Assembly: GCA_033002965.1 (NCBI GenBank)
Contig: JAURVB010014985.1
Location: 1-64,000, forward strand
Source: Piper betle
Taxonomy: Eukaryota; Streptophyta; Magnoliopsida; Piperales; Piperaceae
Direction of reading: 5' to 3'
Length of the DNA: 64,000 nt
A model generated the notes under the pieces. It saw nothing but the letters and a program-made list of their open reading frames with translations. It had not been told where the DNA came from and searched no databases. Of the stretch, positions 13,143 to 24,249 are shown piece after piece (the stretch's first letter is position 1; each line of letters starts with the position of its first letter). The translations under genes and the position numbers were made by a program.

Positions 13143-15718
13143 TATTATCAAATATATAATTTTTAATTTTTTATATTAATATTACCCTTTATTTCATATT
13201 TGTAAAAAACATTATTTATTATCAAAAAATTAGTCTAATTTCGTATTCACAAGAACAAGTCAAATTACAATTTATCTCTTTTATAATACAAGTAGTAGAA
13301 TATTATAATTGTGCTTAAAATTTAAAACAAATAATTATATTAAAAAATTAATTAGTAAGTACCAGTTAAGTATATTATATTATATGATATTTTAAATTTA
13401 AGCAAAAGTTCGAGCAAATTTAAATATAAGTATAGCGTACAACTAAAATAACGAACGGTTGCGCATCGCATTGGCAAGCAATTAGTTTTTCACTAATACT
13501 TGACCTTAAACTATCATTTTCTTCAAAAAAAAATTTGTACGTTAAGAGCATCATTTTAAGTAATTTTAAATTAATTTTAGTTTCAGTTTGAGAAGAACCC
13601 AAACTATTTACAAAATCATATAAATTTAAGCATATTAGTAACAAATGTAAGGTTCGGTTGCCTTATTTTAAGTTTCTTCATTGAAAACATAAAATCATAA
13701 TTGTAACGACAGAAAAATATGTTGGACAAAATATTGGTAAATTGTAAAGGGATAGATACATTCTTTAAAAATTTTCACAAAATATTAGAAAATAAAAATA
13801 CGAGGCTATTCGCTTTTTTTTTTACAAATACTTAAAACAAAATTACCTAATAATTGTACCTGCCAAATTTCGTTTCGAGAGCTCCATAAGCTTTTATAAT
13901 TATAATAAATTTTTTTATGATATTATTATTTTGAAATTTCATATAAAATTTTCAATCACAAACTAACACCTTATAATACTTTTATTAGATATCTTGGAAA
14001 TATCCACGTCATAAAATAAAAACCATAAATTACAACTACCAAAAAAACAAAAAGAAAGCCAGCAAGCCGATCTAAGCTCCGGCTAGGCTAAGATTGTGAA
14101 GCTCGGCTCTTTCCATCCCTCAACCCAAACTTTTTTTTTTTGCACACAGGAGGATTTTATTTTTAAATGATTAATCCAGTGCTCTTTCATTTATCTGCAA
14201 TTATATAACAAGCCTTGGAGGAATTTGACGATCAATTAATTTTTATGTCTAAGAGGGATTCTAATAATTGAAGTTGCTAACCGGACCAAAGAAAAAAACC
14301 TTGAAAGAAATCGAGGATATAAAAAAGTTGATAATTAAACAAGTCAAATTAAATTAACCAAACTTCAATTTTTTGCATGTTTTTTTATTCTAAGGCTCTT
14401 AGTATGCAATCGCCAAAAATAACAAAAAAATTATTTATTTATAAATGGTTTAGTTCAAGTAAGATATAATCTAAGTAAAATTTTAAGTATAATACAACAA
14501 AGCATAATGAACAAATTTTATCATGAATAAGAATAATGAGAACTGATATGTTTTTTGTGGGCAAATTTGTTAAGATGTTGCGTTATACATGACTTGTATT
14601 ATTAATAAATTTTAATTAAATAATAAGATATACTATAATAAATCAATATCTTAGATATAAATGCGGAAAACTTTAGTAAAGTAGATAAATTGAATAAAAA
14701 TGAAGTAAATATTAGTGTTGTAATTATATTCATATTTTTTCAATGGGGATAGGGGCTGATTTGTACCTCATCTTGCTTAAGAGTCAATTGCGTGCCCTCT
14801 AATTTTCTTAATTTTGTGCTCACATGTCAAACCTGTTCCATTCTTGGACCAGTGGAAAGGTTTCATTGTCCTCTTCACATTGGCTTTATATGCGAGCAAA
14901 AAAACGAACAAAAATTACATTAATCCCAAAGTGCTTACATACTTAAACCATTCTCAATCCTGCCCAGTTTGTTAAAGAGTGAGCAAACATAATTTTGAGA
15001 CCTACTAACCCCTTTAATGGATATATTTTTCTTCTTCACTACATTTCTTTAGGTTTATTTATTTAGATAAAGAAGACGATATTTAAAAAATAAGCATCAG
15101 TATCAACCGTTGATATTGAGATATCAGCAATGTATAAATCTAGTCATCCATCTAGATCAGATGGCTGTAATTTTTTATAATTTAGATAAAATTATCTTTT
15201 TCATTCATCTTTATAATCTAGTGACTCATTAAATATTCGTCGATGCTAATTATTCTCTTGACTGACTTGAAATTGTCGGGTCTTTTCACGGCCTTGCAGT
15301 TGGTGGGTTTGTGGACCTGTATTGTGGGCCCGGGCATGGCTCATTGCCTCTGGCCTGTGTGTGCACTAAGGTTAGGGTGTTGGTGGGCCTTGATAGAGCC
15401 CGTTTAAGAGGGCCCGAACCAAAAACCGAAAACCAAACCTGACAAATAATCAGTTTTCAGGCAACAAACCGCCAAACTTTATGCATAATCGATTCATTTG
15501 ATTCAATCAACAATGACTTCATAATAGGAATTATAGCTGAATAAAATTTGGCTTTCTTCGACTTTTAATTTATTTCAATTTATTCAGCTCAAAAATGGTT
15601 CCAAACCAAATAAATTAGGAGGAGAATTTTTTTACTATGCCTAATTTAAGACCAATTAAACTATGAGAAGGCTAAGTATCAGCAAAAGCTGACAATACTA
15701 GTGGTATGAGAATTCAAA
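13143..15718. other. AT-rich intergenic sequence, nothing recognised
   Basis: About 2.6 kb of AT-rich DNA rich in poly-A/T runs. No open frame above about 75 codons, no tRNA or rRNA signature and no terminal repeats were recognised. A slightly more GC-rich patch lies at about 15,270-15,420. Confidence 0.5.
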
Positions 15719-16913
15719 TGCACAACTTCAGTTTCGGATTAGATTTTACTTGCTTCTTGCCTACGTGGTTTAGACCAGGACTATGAGTATGGGCCCAACT
15801 GACCGTATGAATATATTATGGAGGTTAAATATACCTGATATATATATATAATAGTAGCTTCAATTATGCTAGAGCAAAGTATGAGTTATGAGTATATACT
15901 CAAGGTATACGAGTTCTTACTTGTGTTAGATCAGGGTTTTAGGGCTAGATTTAGGTTGTTGCAGTGTTTGGTGTCTGTTTGGGCTTTTTTAAAGTATCTC
16001 TTTATATGCAGAACTTTGGACTATTGGATTGTCCTTGTAGGCCCAGTTTGATTTGAGTTTCAAATCATCACCAATTGAGGTTAGGATTTCGAGTCTCATT
16101 TGGCTTCTTTGCTCGATTTTCATCGATTAAATTTCATTTAGGCTTCTAGTCAGTTTAAACTTTTGTGGTGGCCCCCACTAGGCTATTTATATATATTGTA
16201 CATACCCTAGGTAGACCCCATTAAGCCCATGAGTTGTTGGATTTTTGATTGCACCATGTGGCAAGATCCAATTTGTCTACATCAACCCTAGCTTCCCCTC
16301 CTATTTTCGTGGGATTTCTTCGAAAATTTTGGAGCATTTTAGCCTTAGTGTCGCTGCCACTTTGGGTCCCTATGGCCACCAGACTAGTACCATGGGAACC
16401 ACCTCACCGCTAACTAGCGACCTAGACCCACCATCGGCACTAGCGCTGCCACATTGGCCATCAGTGAAGCTGTTTTGATCTCCGAATTTATGTTGGTGCC
16501 ATCGCTTTTAAGGCTTTTTCAGGTGTTGGCGAGCTCCATCTGGCCTACCAGTCTGATCAACTCCCTCTCCATGATCAACCTTTTGAGACCAACTCCAACC
16601 CTTGTTGTGGTCGCATTTTCCGTTGGCGGCTCCACCTTTTCTAGTGGAATTGTCGTCACTTTATTGACTATTTTCTGTGCTGACGAGCCACCTCTGCCAA
16701 GGCGACCACCCAAACACCTTCCCCACTCGACAGTTGACCGATCAAGCCTAGCCTCATTGGCTGGTGCTAACTAAATCATTGTTGGCGATTCCACCTACCC
16801 CGACAGCATTTTCCCCACTTTCCAACTAGCCACCGGTTGAACTCCATCGAGCCGCACCACCATCATCATCACCTTGCCCTCCTTTGACGATCGGGACAAG
16901 TGCCGACACCTGG
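15719..16913 (+). mobile_element. Decayed plus-strand LTR G, left part
   Basis: Matches the reverse complement of LTR E along its length, starting near TGCACAACTTCAG. It is interrupted at 16913/16914 by solo LTR F and resumes at 19716. Short frames here (for example 16245-16774) are LTR sequence, not recognised genes. Confidence 0.6.
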
Positions 16914-17282
16914 TGTAACGACCCGCTCGTTCCGAGCCACGAGCCAAGTGTTACTATATGAAACTAAGTGTCTCATAAATTAATTTCCTATTAATTTTTA
17001 AGATTTTAATAATTCCACAATAATAAATTTAATATATAAATGCTCGGAATAATCTAAGTCACATGAACCGAACCAAAATCCCACTGCCATGCAAACAATC
17101 TCGAGAAAGAATAGTCCAATAATAGAGTCCTCCAGCTGTCTCGACTTTACCCATCCTTCCATGCTCATACCTGCAGAGGCAATTCCACGTTAGTGATAAA
17201 AACACTAAGCCGTATAATTAAATAAAATAAGTCCATAAACTCCCTATCATTATCTATAATAATGGCTGTTGTGAACATTCCA

Positions 17283-18975
17283 ACATGTCCATTTATTAGT
17301 TGATGGTTCAGTCCACCATGCCCATTAGTTGGCTGATGGGTCAGTCCACCATGTCCATCTATTGGCTGATGGGTCAGTCCATCATGTCCATTATCGGCTG
17401 GCGAGTCCAATCCGCCATGTCTGTTATCGGCTGGTGAGTCCAGTCCGCCATGTCTGTTATCGGCTGGTGAGTCCAATCCGCCATGTCCGTAATTGGCTGG
17501 CGAGTCCAATCCGCCATGTCCAATTTATTGGCTGATGGGTCAGTCCACCATGTCCATCTATTGGCTGGCAAGTCCAATCCGCCATGTCTGTAATTGGCTG
17601 GCGAGTCCAATCCGCCATGTCCAATTTATTGGCTGATGGGTCAGTCCATCATGTCCATTACCGGCTGGCGAGTCCAATCCGCCATTTCCGCTATCGACCG
17701 GTGAGTCCAATCCACCATGTCCGTAATTGGCTAGCGAGTCCAATCCACCATGTCCAATTTATTGGCTGATGGGTCAGTCCATCATGTATATTACCAGGCT
17801 GGTGAGTCCAATCCGCTATGTCTGTTATCGGCTGGTGAGTCCAATCCACCATGTCCATTAGTTGGCTGATGGGTTAGTCCACCATGTCCATCTATTGGCT
17901 AATGGGTCAGTCCACCATGTCTGTAATTGGCTGGCGAGTCCAATCCGCCATGTCCAATTTATTGGCTGATGGGTCAATCCACCATGTTCGTTATCGGCTG
18001 GCGAGTCCAATCTGCCATATCTGTAATTGGCTGGCGAGTCCAATCTGCCATGTCCGTAATTGGATGGCGAGTCCAATCTGCCATGTCCGTAATTGGCTGG
18101 TGGGTCCTTTGCCATGTCCGTAATTGGCTGGTGGGTCCAATCTGCCATGTCCAATTTATTGGCTGGTGGGTCAGTCCATCATGTCTGTTATCGGCTGGTG
18201 AGTCCAATCCACCATGTCCGTTATCGGCTGGTGAGTCCAATCCACCATGTCTGTTATCGGCTGGTGAGTCCAATCCGCCATGTCTGTTATCGGCTGGCGA
18301 GTCCAATCCGCCATGTCCAATTTATTGGCTGATGGGTCAGTCCATCATGTCCATTACCGGCTGGCGAGTCAAATCCGCTATGTCTGTTATCGGCTAGTGA
18401 GTCCAATCCACCATGTCCGTAATTGGTTGGCGAGTCCAATCTGCCATGTCCAATTTATCGGCTGATGGGTCAGTCCATCATGTCCATTATCGACTGGTGA
18501 GTCCAATCCGCCATGTCTATTATCGGCTGGTGAGTCCAATCCACCATGTCCGTTATCTGCTGGTGAGTCCAATCCACCATGTCCGTTATCTGCTGGTGAG
18601 TCCAATCCACCATGTCCGTTATCGGCTGGTGAGTCCAATCCACCATGTTCGTTATCGGCTGGCGAGTCCAATCTGCAATGTCCAATTTATTGGCTGATAG
18701 GTCAGTCCACCATGTCCGTTATCGGCTAGTGAGTTCAATCCACCATGTCTGTTATCGGCTAGTGAGTTCAATCCACCATGTCTGTAATTGGCTGGTGAGT
18801 CCAATCCACCATGTCCGTAATTGGCTGGCGAGTCCAATCCGCCATGTCCAATTTATTGGCAGATGGGTTAGTCCATCATGTCCATTATCAACTGATGTGT
18901 TAGTCCAGCATGTCCATAATTGGCTGGCGAGTCCAATCCGCCATGTCCAATTTATTGTATTATGGTTGTCAGGTC
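17283..18975. repeat. 33/34-bp minisatellite array inside LTR F
   Basis: About 50 tandem units of a 33-bp monomer (TCCGCCATGTCTGTTATCGG followed by CTGGTGAGTCCAG, with variants). A 34-bp variant containing AATTTATTGGCTGATGGG recurs every few units, giving a loose higher-order pattern. Because 33 bp is 11 codons and the unit lacks stops, long frames with an 11-residue repeat appear on both strands; the 34-bp variants shift the frame each time, which argues against coding. Confidence 0.93.
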
Positions 18976-19104
18976 TATTCGGACATGCCCATTATTAGAT
19001 TATGAAGGGCATAGCCCATGTCAGACTGAGTCAATTCCTTGACCCCAGTTGCACTCGGTGCATGGTGGTCGAATCTGGGTTCAGGCTGACCAGGTTGTCC
19101 ACAA

Positions 19105-19345
19105 GGGAAAATACAACATTTTAAATAATTATACGGACAATACAACATTTTAAATAATTATATAGACAATGCAATATTTTAAATAATTATACAGACAATG
19201 CAATATTTTAAATAATTATACAGACAATATAATATTTTAAATAATTATACGGATAATACAATATTTTAAATAATTCTACGGACGATACAATATTTTAAAT
19301 AATTATACGGACGATACAACATTTTAAATAATTATACGGACCTGA
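19105..19345. repeat. 29-bp tandem array inside LTR F
   Basis: About eight AT-rich units of 29 bp (AATACAACATTTTAAATAAT followed by TATACGGAC, with small changes). It lies in the same LTR as the 33-bp array but has an unrelated sequence. Confidence 0.92.
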
Positions 19346-19715
19346 AAATTTGGTGAAGAACCCGCAACTATAACAAATAATCCTAAAGTCTTCCCTTTTT
19401 GTGTCAAATGTGCTCACAAACTATCTAGAGGATATTTTATTTAACAATAGAACTTTCCTTTATATAGAATAATATGTGTGGAATTCAAGAAGTCATTATA
19501 TTAAATTTTATAGAAAAGAACGTAATCACTCATTACTATATCATTTGTGTGATAATGAAAAGTCAAAAACTTACTAATAAGTGAATACGAATGAGTTATA
19601 AATGATATTGATTCTTAAGAATTTATTTAATTAAATATTATTTATGGTTCGTTTTAAGATTTATAAAACCCTAAATAAAATAACTTAATTATTTTTTCCG
19701 GGGTTTTACACCTGG

Positions 19716-19879
19716 CTCCCTGCTGTTGCCGTTTTCAATGTCAGGCACCGGCGATGTTTGTTGTGTTCGGATCACATGTGTATTCATGCTTAGTCGTATA
19801 TTCGCATATTTAATATTTACACCAATAATATATATGATTAATTTTTATTAATTATTTATTGATTTATCTACTTATTTTT

Positions 19880-19911
<32 letters not shown>

Positions 19912-21245
19912 CTCACATATGTGCTATTATTTATTCACGTTTAGTCGCATACTTATATAATATATTTTGTTATTATTATTTATGATTATTTTATTATCTA
20001 TTTTCATGTATTTCTTATTTTATCTATTATTCATGATTTTATATATTTATTTATTTATTACTTTTTGATTGATTGTTATATCTCAATTTACGTGTTGAGT
20101 GTTTAGTTGTGATTTGTTTGGTGGTGTTGATAGTTTGAGATGTTATTGTAGATGTGAGCATACATCATAACGATGAATCATATAGAGTTGTCACTATTTT
20201 GCTTAGTAATGGATTTTGATATAAGTTTTGAAGTCCGAGCTCGTCATAGATGTCTCGTCATGTTTGGAGCTTGGACCTCAGGTCTGTTAAGACTCTTCTA
20301 AGCTTTATCATTCTACTTTATAGTGGATTTTAGTTTTAGATCGTAGGACGTGTTAACTTGTTGTTTGATCGGACCCCACTTAATACGGGTCATCTAGACA
20401 CATTTTACTTCTATAATTAATAACCTCGAGGATAAGATCATTCGTGTTGTTTTTGAACTTAGCTCCACTTCACATTGCCTTCGGGCCTACTTATATGATT
20501 CTCTTCCCATCCCTATATGTAGTTTTCATCGGATTTCAATGAATCGAGAGTTGGTGGGCTTAACCTTGCATATATCGTGAGTGGGCACATAGGCAAGTCA
20601 TAGTGGGTTCTTGATTAATGAGATGTCTATTCCATTCCCAAGGGATCTTGATATTTTTACGTCTTGATCTTCCTCATACCCAGAGAGGCATGAAGTATAT
20701 GAGTATTATTGTGTATAGCACACATCTAAACTCATTGTATCAGAGAGGACTGAAGGCGATTACCTGATAGTATTCGATCTTTGTGCTTTGGGTCAGGAGT
20801 TATATGGAGGTTTGGAAAAGGCTTAGGATATATGTTTTTTCCCAAGAGTGGGACAAATTATTGCCGAGAGAGGCATTTGGTGAGATTGACACAACACCCG
20901 TTCAGTTCGGGATGCTATCTAGTCTGTAGCTTGATGACTCTTTAGTAGATGCCCGTTGAGTGTTCCCATGAAGTAATATATTGGTTTTTCCTTCTTCGTA
21001 AAAGTCAGTTTCCACTTGCAAGTTACCTATGTATTGGGCCAGCCTTGGTAGAAGGACAAATAGTTGTTATACACACTTAGTGCTCAATGCGTCTTGTTTT
21101 CTTTTATTCTTTTCTTTGTGTTTCATGCATGTTTATATCTATTTAATTTGATGTATTGTGATGTATGCTCTAACCAACTTTTGTAGCAGTAGATCAAACA
21201 TGTAATCATGTCTCTCGATGAGACACTCAGACTTCAATTACAACA
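19716..21245 (+). mobile_element. Decayed plus-strand LTR G, right part
   Basis: Continues LTR G after solo LTR F. It contains ATTT tetranucleotide runs (about 19,880-19,915), a block CACTTAATACGGGTCATCTAG resembling the A/B family, and a segment matching the reverse complement of LTR E near its end. It stops about 130 bp short of the expected LTR end, directly against the next LTR at 21246. Confidence 0.55.
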
Positions 21246-22985
21246 TGTAACGCTCATATTTCGGTTCACCCAAGAACCGAATCAGAGATCTTACGATCGA
21301 GTCGAGTCATGTCTAAAGCTGTTAATATATAAGACTTGATCAATACTATAGATCAAAATAACTCACTTGGCGTCTTGAGAATAAGAGACATTACGAAATA
21401 TGCGTTAAAATACATTAACTATAAATAAAATCATAAAAGAAAATAACTCCGATGAGCTCATGTGTAGTGTTTATCTGTCCTCCTACCAAAGTTGACTCAG
21501 GATCATAATACCTATATATATAATATGAAAAATGTTAGTAATGAGTGTTACTAGTCTAAAAAATAACTAGTACAAACTAGCAAGTGGAATCTGATATTTC
21601 ACAAGAAAATAAAACAATATCTATATCCTACCTGTGAACTCTCAAAAGGCATCCACTAAGGAGCTACCACACTACAAACCTAGTAGCATCCTAAACCGAC
21701 TATCTGTTGATGCCTCTCTTAACATTTTTTTCAATTTTTTGATCCCATAACACTTCCAGTATATGTTAAGCCTTCTCCTTTCCTCCATATATCTCCTGTC
21801 CTTGAGTAAGAAGGCCGAGTACTCTCACGAAGTTACCTTCAATACCCTTTTAAACCACATGTCTAAACGTGCATTGTACTAAATAGTACTCGTAACCCTC
21901 TACGTTTCTCTGGGTGTGAGGAAACTCAAAATGCGGACTTGTCAGGATCCATCGAGAACAGAACAACCCAGTTAGTAGTCCAGAGCCCACAATGACTGAA
22001 TGTGTACTCGCTCATGGTACGTGCGAGTCACTTTCACCATCTCTCGTCTCACTAAAAACTCGATAAAATCATATATAAGCTTAGGAAGAGATTTATATAA
22101 TAGGCTCAAATGCAACTTGTAGTGAATCTTAGTTCGAAAGTGGGCCGATAAAATAACCACTTAATACGTCCTGCAATTTGGAAATCAAATTCATGATAGA
22201 CTAAAGCGATAAAGATGAGAATAGTCCTAATGGACCTGTGGTCCAAGCTCTAAGTATAACGTCTCATCTAAAGCAAGCTTGGACTCTGAAACCAATATCG
22301 AAACCCACTACTAAGTAAAATATTGAAATCTCTATACGATGCATACACATAATGTGTGTTTATATCATCAACACATCCTAATAAATAAAACAGTAGCAAA
22401 TAAACTTACAACTAAACATATAGTACGCAAATCAAGGCATAATAAAGAAAATAACTAATAAATAAATACACTCGTGAATAAATAGATAAATAATAAATAC
22501 CTAAAAATATATAATACTCTAATTATAAAATAATAATATCATTATACTATATAAATATACAGCTAAACCCGAGTAAATATCACATATACTCGTGTTAGTA
22601 AACATATAATTAATTAATTAATTAAATACATAATTATTTGATAAATAAATAAATCAATCAACAATTAGTTAATATTAATTAATCATGAATAATAATAATA
22701 ATAATAATAATAAAACTATCTAATATAAAAATACATAATTAATACCAATAAGTAATAACATTCACACAAACAAACAAATAGATACAGTTCAGCAAACATA
22801 AATAAGACTAATATTAATAAGCAAATATATCAATAATAATAAAAAATAATCATATACACTTGTATTCTAATCAATAAATATAGAAATAACAAGAAATGAA
22901 TAATAATGAATAAATAAATAAATAACTAAATAAAATAAATAATAAATAAAGAAAACATAATATTCAAACATGCTACATAATGTAA
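21246..22985 (-). mobile_element. Decayed minus-strand LTR H
   Basis: Begins TGTAACGCTCATATTTCGGTT and continues through blocks homologous to LTR G read in reverse, including AAAT/AATA tetranucleotide runs (about 22,440-22,960). G and H meet tail to tail at 21245/21246. The 5' end of H (the TTTTACA end) is not recognisable. Confidence 0.55.
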
Positions 22986-23411
22986 ATATGTGTCTAAACT
23001 AACATAGGGTTCTCGAATTATCGAAATTGATCAAAAAACTGCCACTGTGTTCTTTTCTCAAAATAGATATGGGCCGTACTTGTAATCTGACGGCCCAGAT
23101 AAAAGTTTAGTTTTTTTGGAAAAAAAAACAACAGATCTGAACCATCCTTATAATCGAACGGCCCGGATAAAAGTTTAGTTTTTTTAAAAAAAGAACAATA
23201 GATTTTAGGGGAAATTCCGTTTGATTTAATTTATAATTATTTTTTATAATTTATCGTAATTAAAGTAATTTTGAGCGTGATCATTTATCATAACATCTAT
23301 GTAGCATTTTGGTGCGGTGTGCATTTCATGCATGCATTGGTTGTACATTGTAGTGACATTTTTCTATTTTGAGATGTCGAGAGGATCTAGGTCCTTTATG
23401 CTTAGGGTTAG
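22986..23411 (+). mobile_element. Remnant resembling an LTR end
   Basis: Contains TTTTAGGGGAAATTCCGTTTG, similar to the TTTTAGGGGAGACCCTGTCTG block near the end of A/B-family LTRs, so it may be a decayed plus-strand LTR end. A 30-bp block (ACGGCCC.GATAAAAGTTTAG) occurs twice at about 23,090-23,190. Confidence 0.3.
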
Positions 23412-23716
23412 TGTGACACCCCAAATCTGGTTCACACTCAAGAATCGAACCAGAGTATCACGAGTTCTGGTTGGGTCGGTTAACTCGAACCAAACTTATG
23501 CGGATCTACTCTCGGCATCTTAAGATGAAAATATATATTATTAGATATAGACGAACACACAGAATCCTAACAAGCTACTGTATAGATGACATGAAAACCA
23601 ATTCACATACCAACAACAATGGCTATAAAATAAATAAAAATTCAAAAAATAAAACGGACAGAGTCTCCCCTAAAAGTGCAATTAGGGGCAACCCTGTCAA
23701 AACAATGTATACAAGC

Positions 23717-23748
<32 letters not shown>

Positions 23749-24249
23749 TATTTGCATTCACACATAATTGCAATCTATTGTATACATCATTCAAAATCTT
23801 GGGTCTCGACTCACTTGTGCATTCTATTCACATTTCACATCATGTCTTGCATTTAATCACATCATTCTCAATATAATATCATAAATAAAATATTAAACAC
23901 GCTATCCTCTGACATGTGTATGCAAGAGACATCACTGCTCCTCCATCAAGAGACATTACTGCTCCTCCATCTAGCCTGACACATCCAACACATGCTTATC
24001 ACCTACATATATTATAAAAACACGTCAGTAACAAGTGTTATTGGTCCAAAATATAACTATAACAAACTGGCTATGAGAGTTAACTCTCATATAAAGAAAA
24101 ACATTCGTATACTACACCAGAACTCTCTAAAGGGCACTTACTGAGGAGCCACCAGGTTGCAGACCTGGTAGCATCCCGAATTGACTGGTCTACTAATGCC
24201 TCTCTCGACATTTTCTCATTTCATTTTCTTGGTCCCTTGGGACTACCAA
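23412..24249 (-). mobile_element. Decayed LTR D, left part (A/B family)
   Basis: Starts TGTGACACCCCAAATCTGGTT, the diverged LTR end of the A/B family on the minus strand. It is interrupted by complete element B; the last five bases ACCAA are duplicated after B at 33430-33434. It contains a (TA)n run at about 23,717-23,744. The LTR resumes at 33435. Confidence 0.75.

Larger units (their letters stand above)
16914..19710 (-). mobile_element. Solo LTR F with internal minisatellites
   Basis: Bounded by TGTAACGACCC on the left and GGGGTTTTACA on the right, with perfect 5-bp target duplications CCTGG at 16909-16913 and 19711-19715. It is 2797 bp long. Its ends have the usual TGTAAC/TTTTACA form but the body is unlike the A/B family, so it is a separate LTR family. 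More than half of its length is tandem repeat (see the arrays at 17283-18975 and 19105-19345). No internal domain is present. Confidence 0.88.

Noticed and set aside
17283..18975. CRISPR-like regular repeat array
   Set aside because: The units are contiguous and similar throughout, without unique spacers, in a plant retrotransposon LTR; it is a minisatellite.
17165..18998. Many long frames on both strands with an 11-residue repeat (DSPADNRHGGL-like)
   Set aside because: They follow the 33-bp minisatellite, which lacks stops; the 34-bp units keep changing the frame, and frames on both strands are equally open. No start context or conserved domain.
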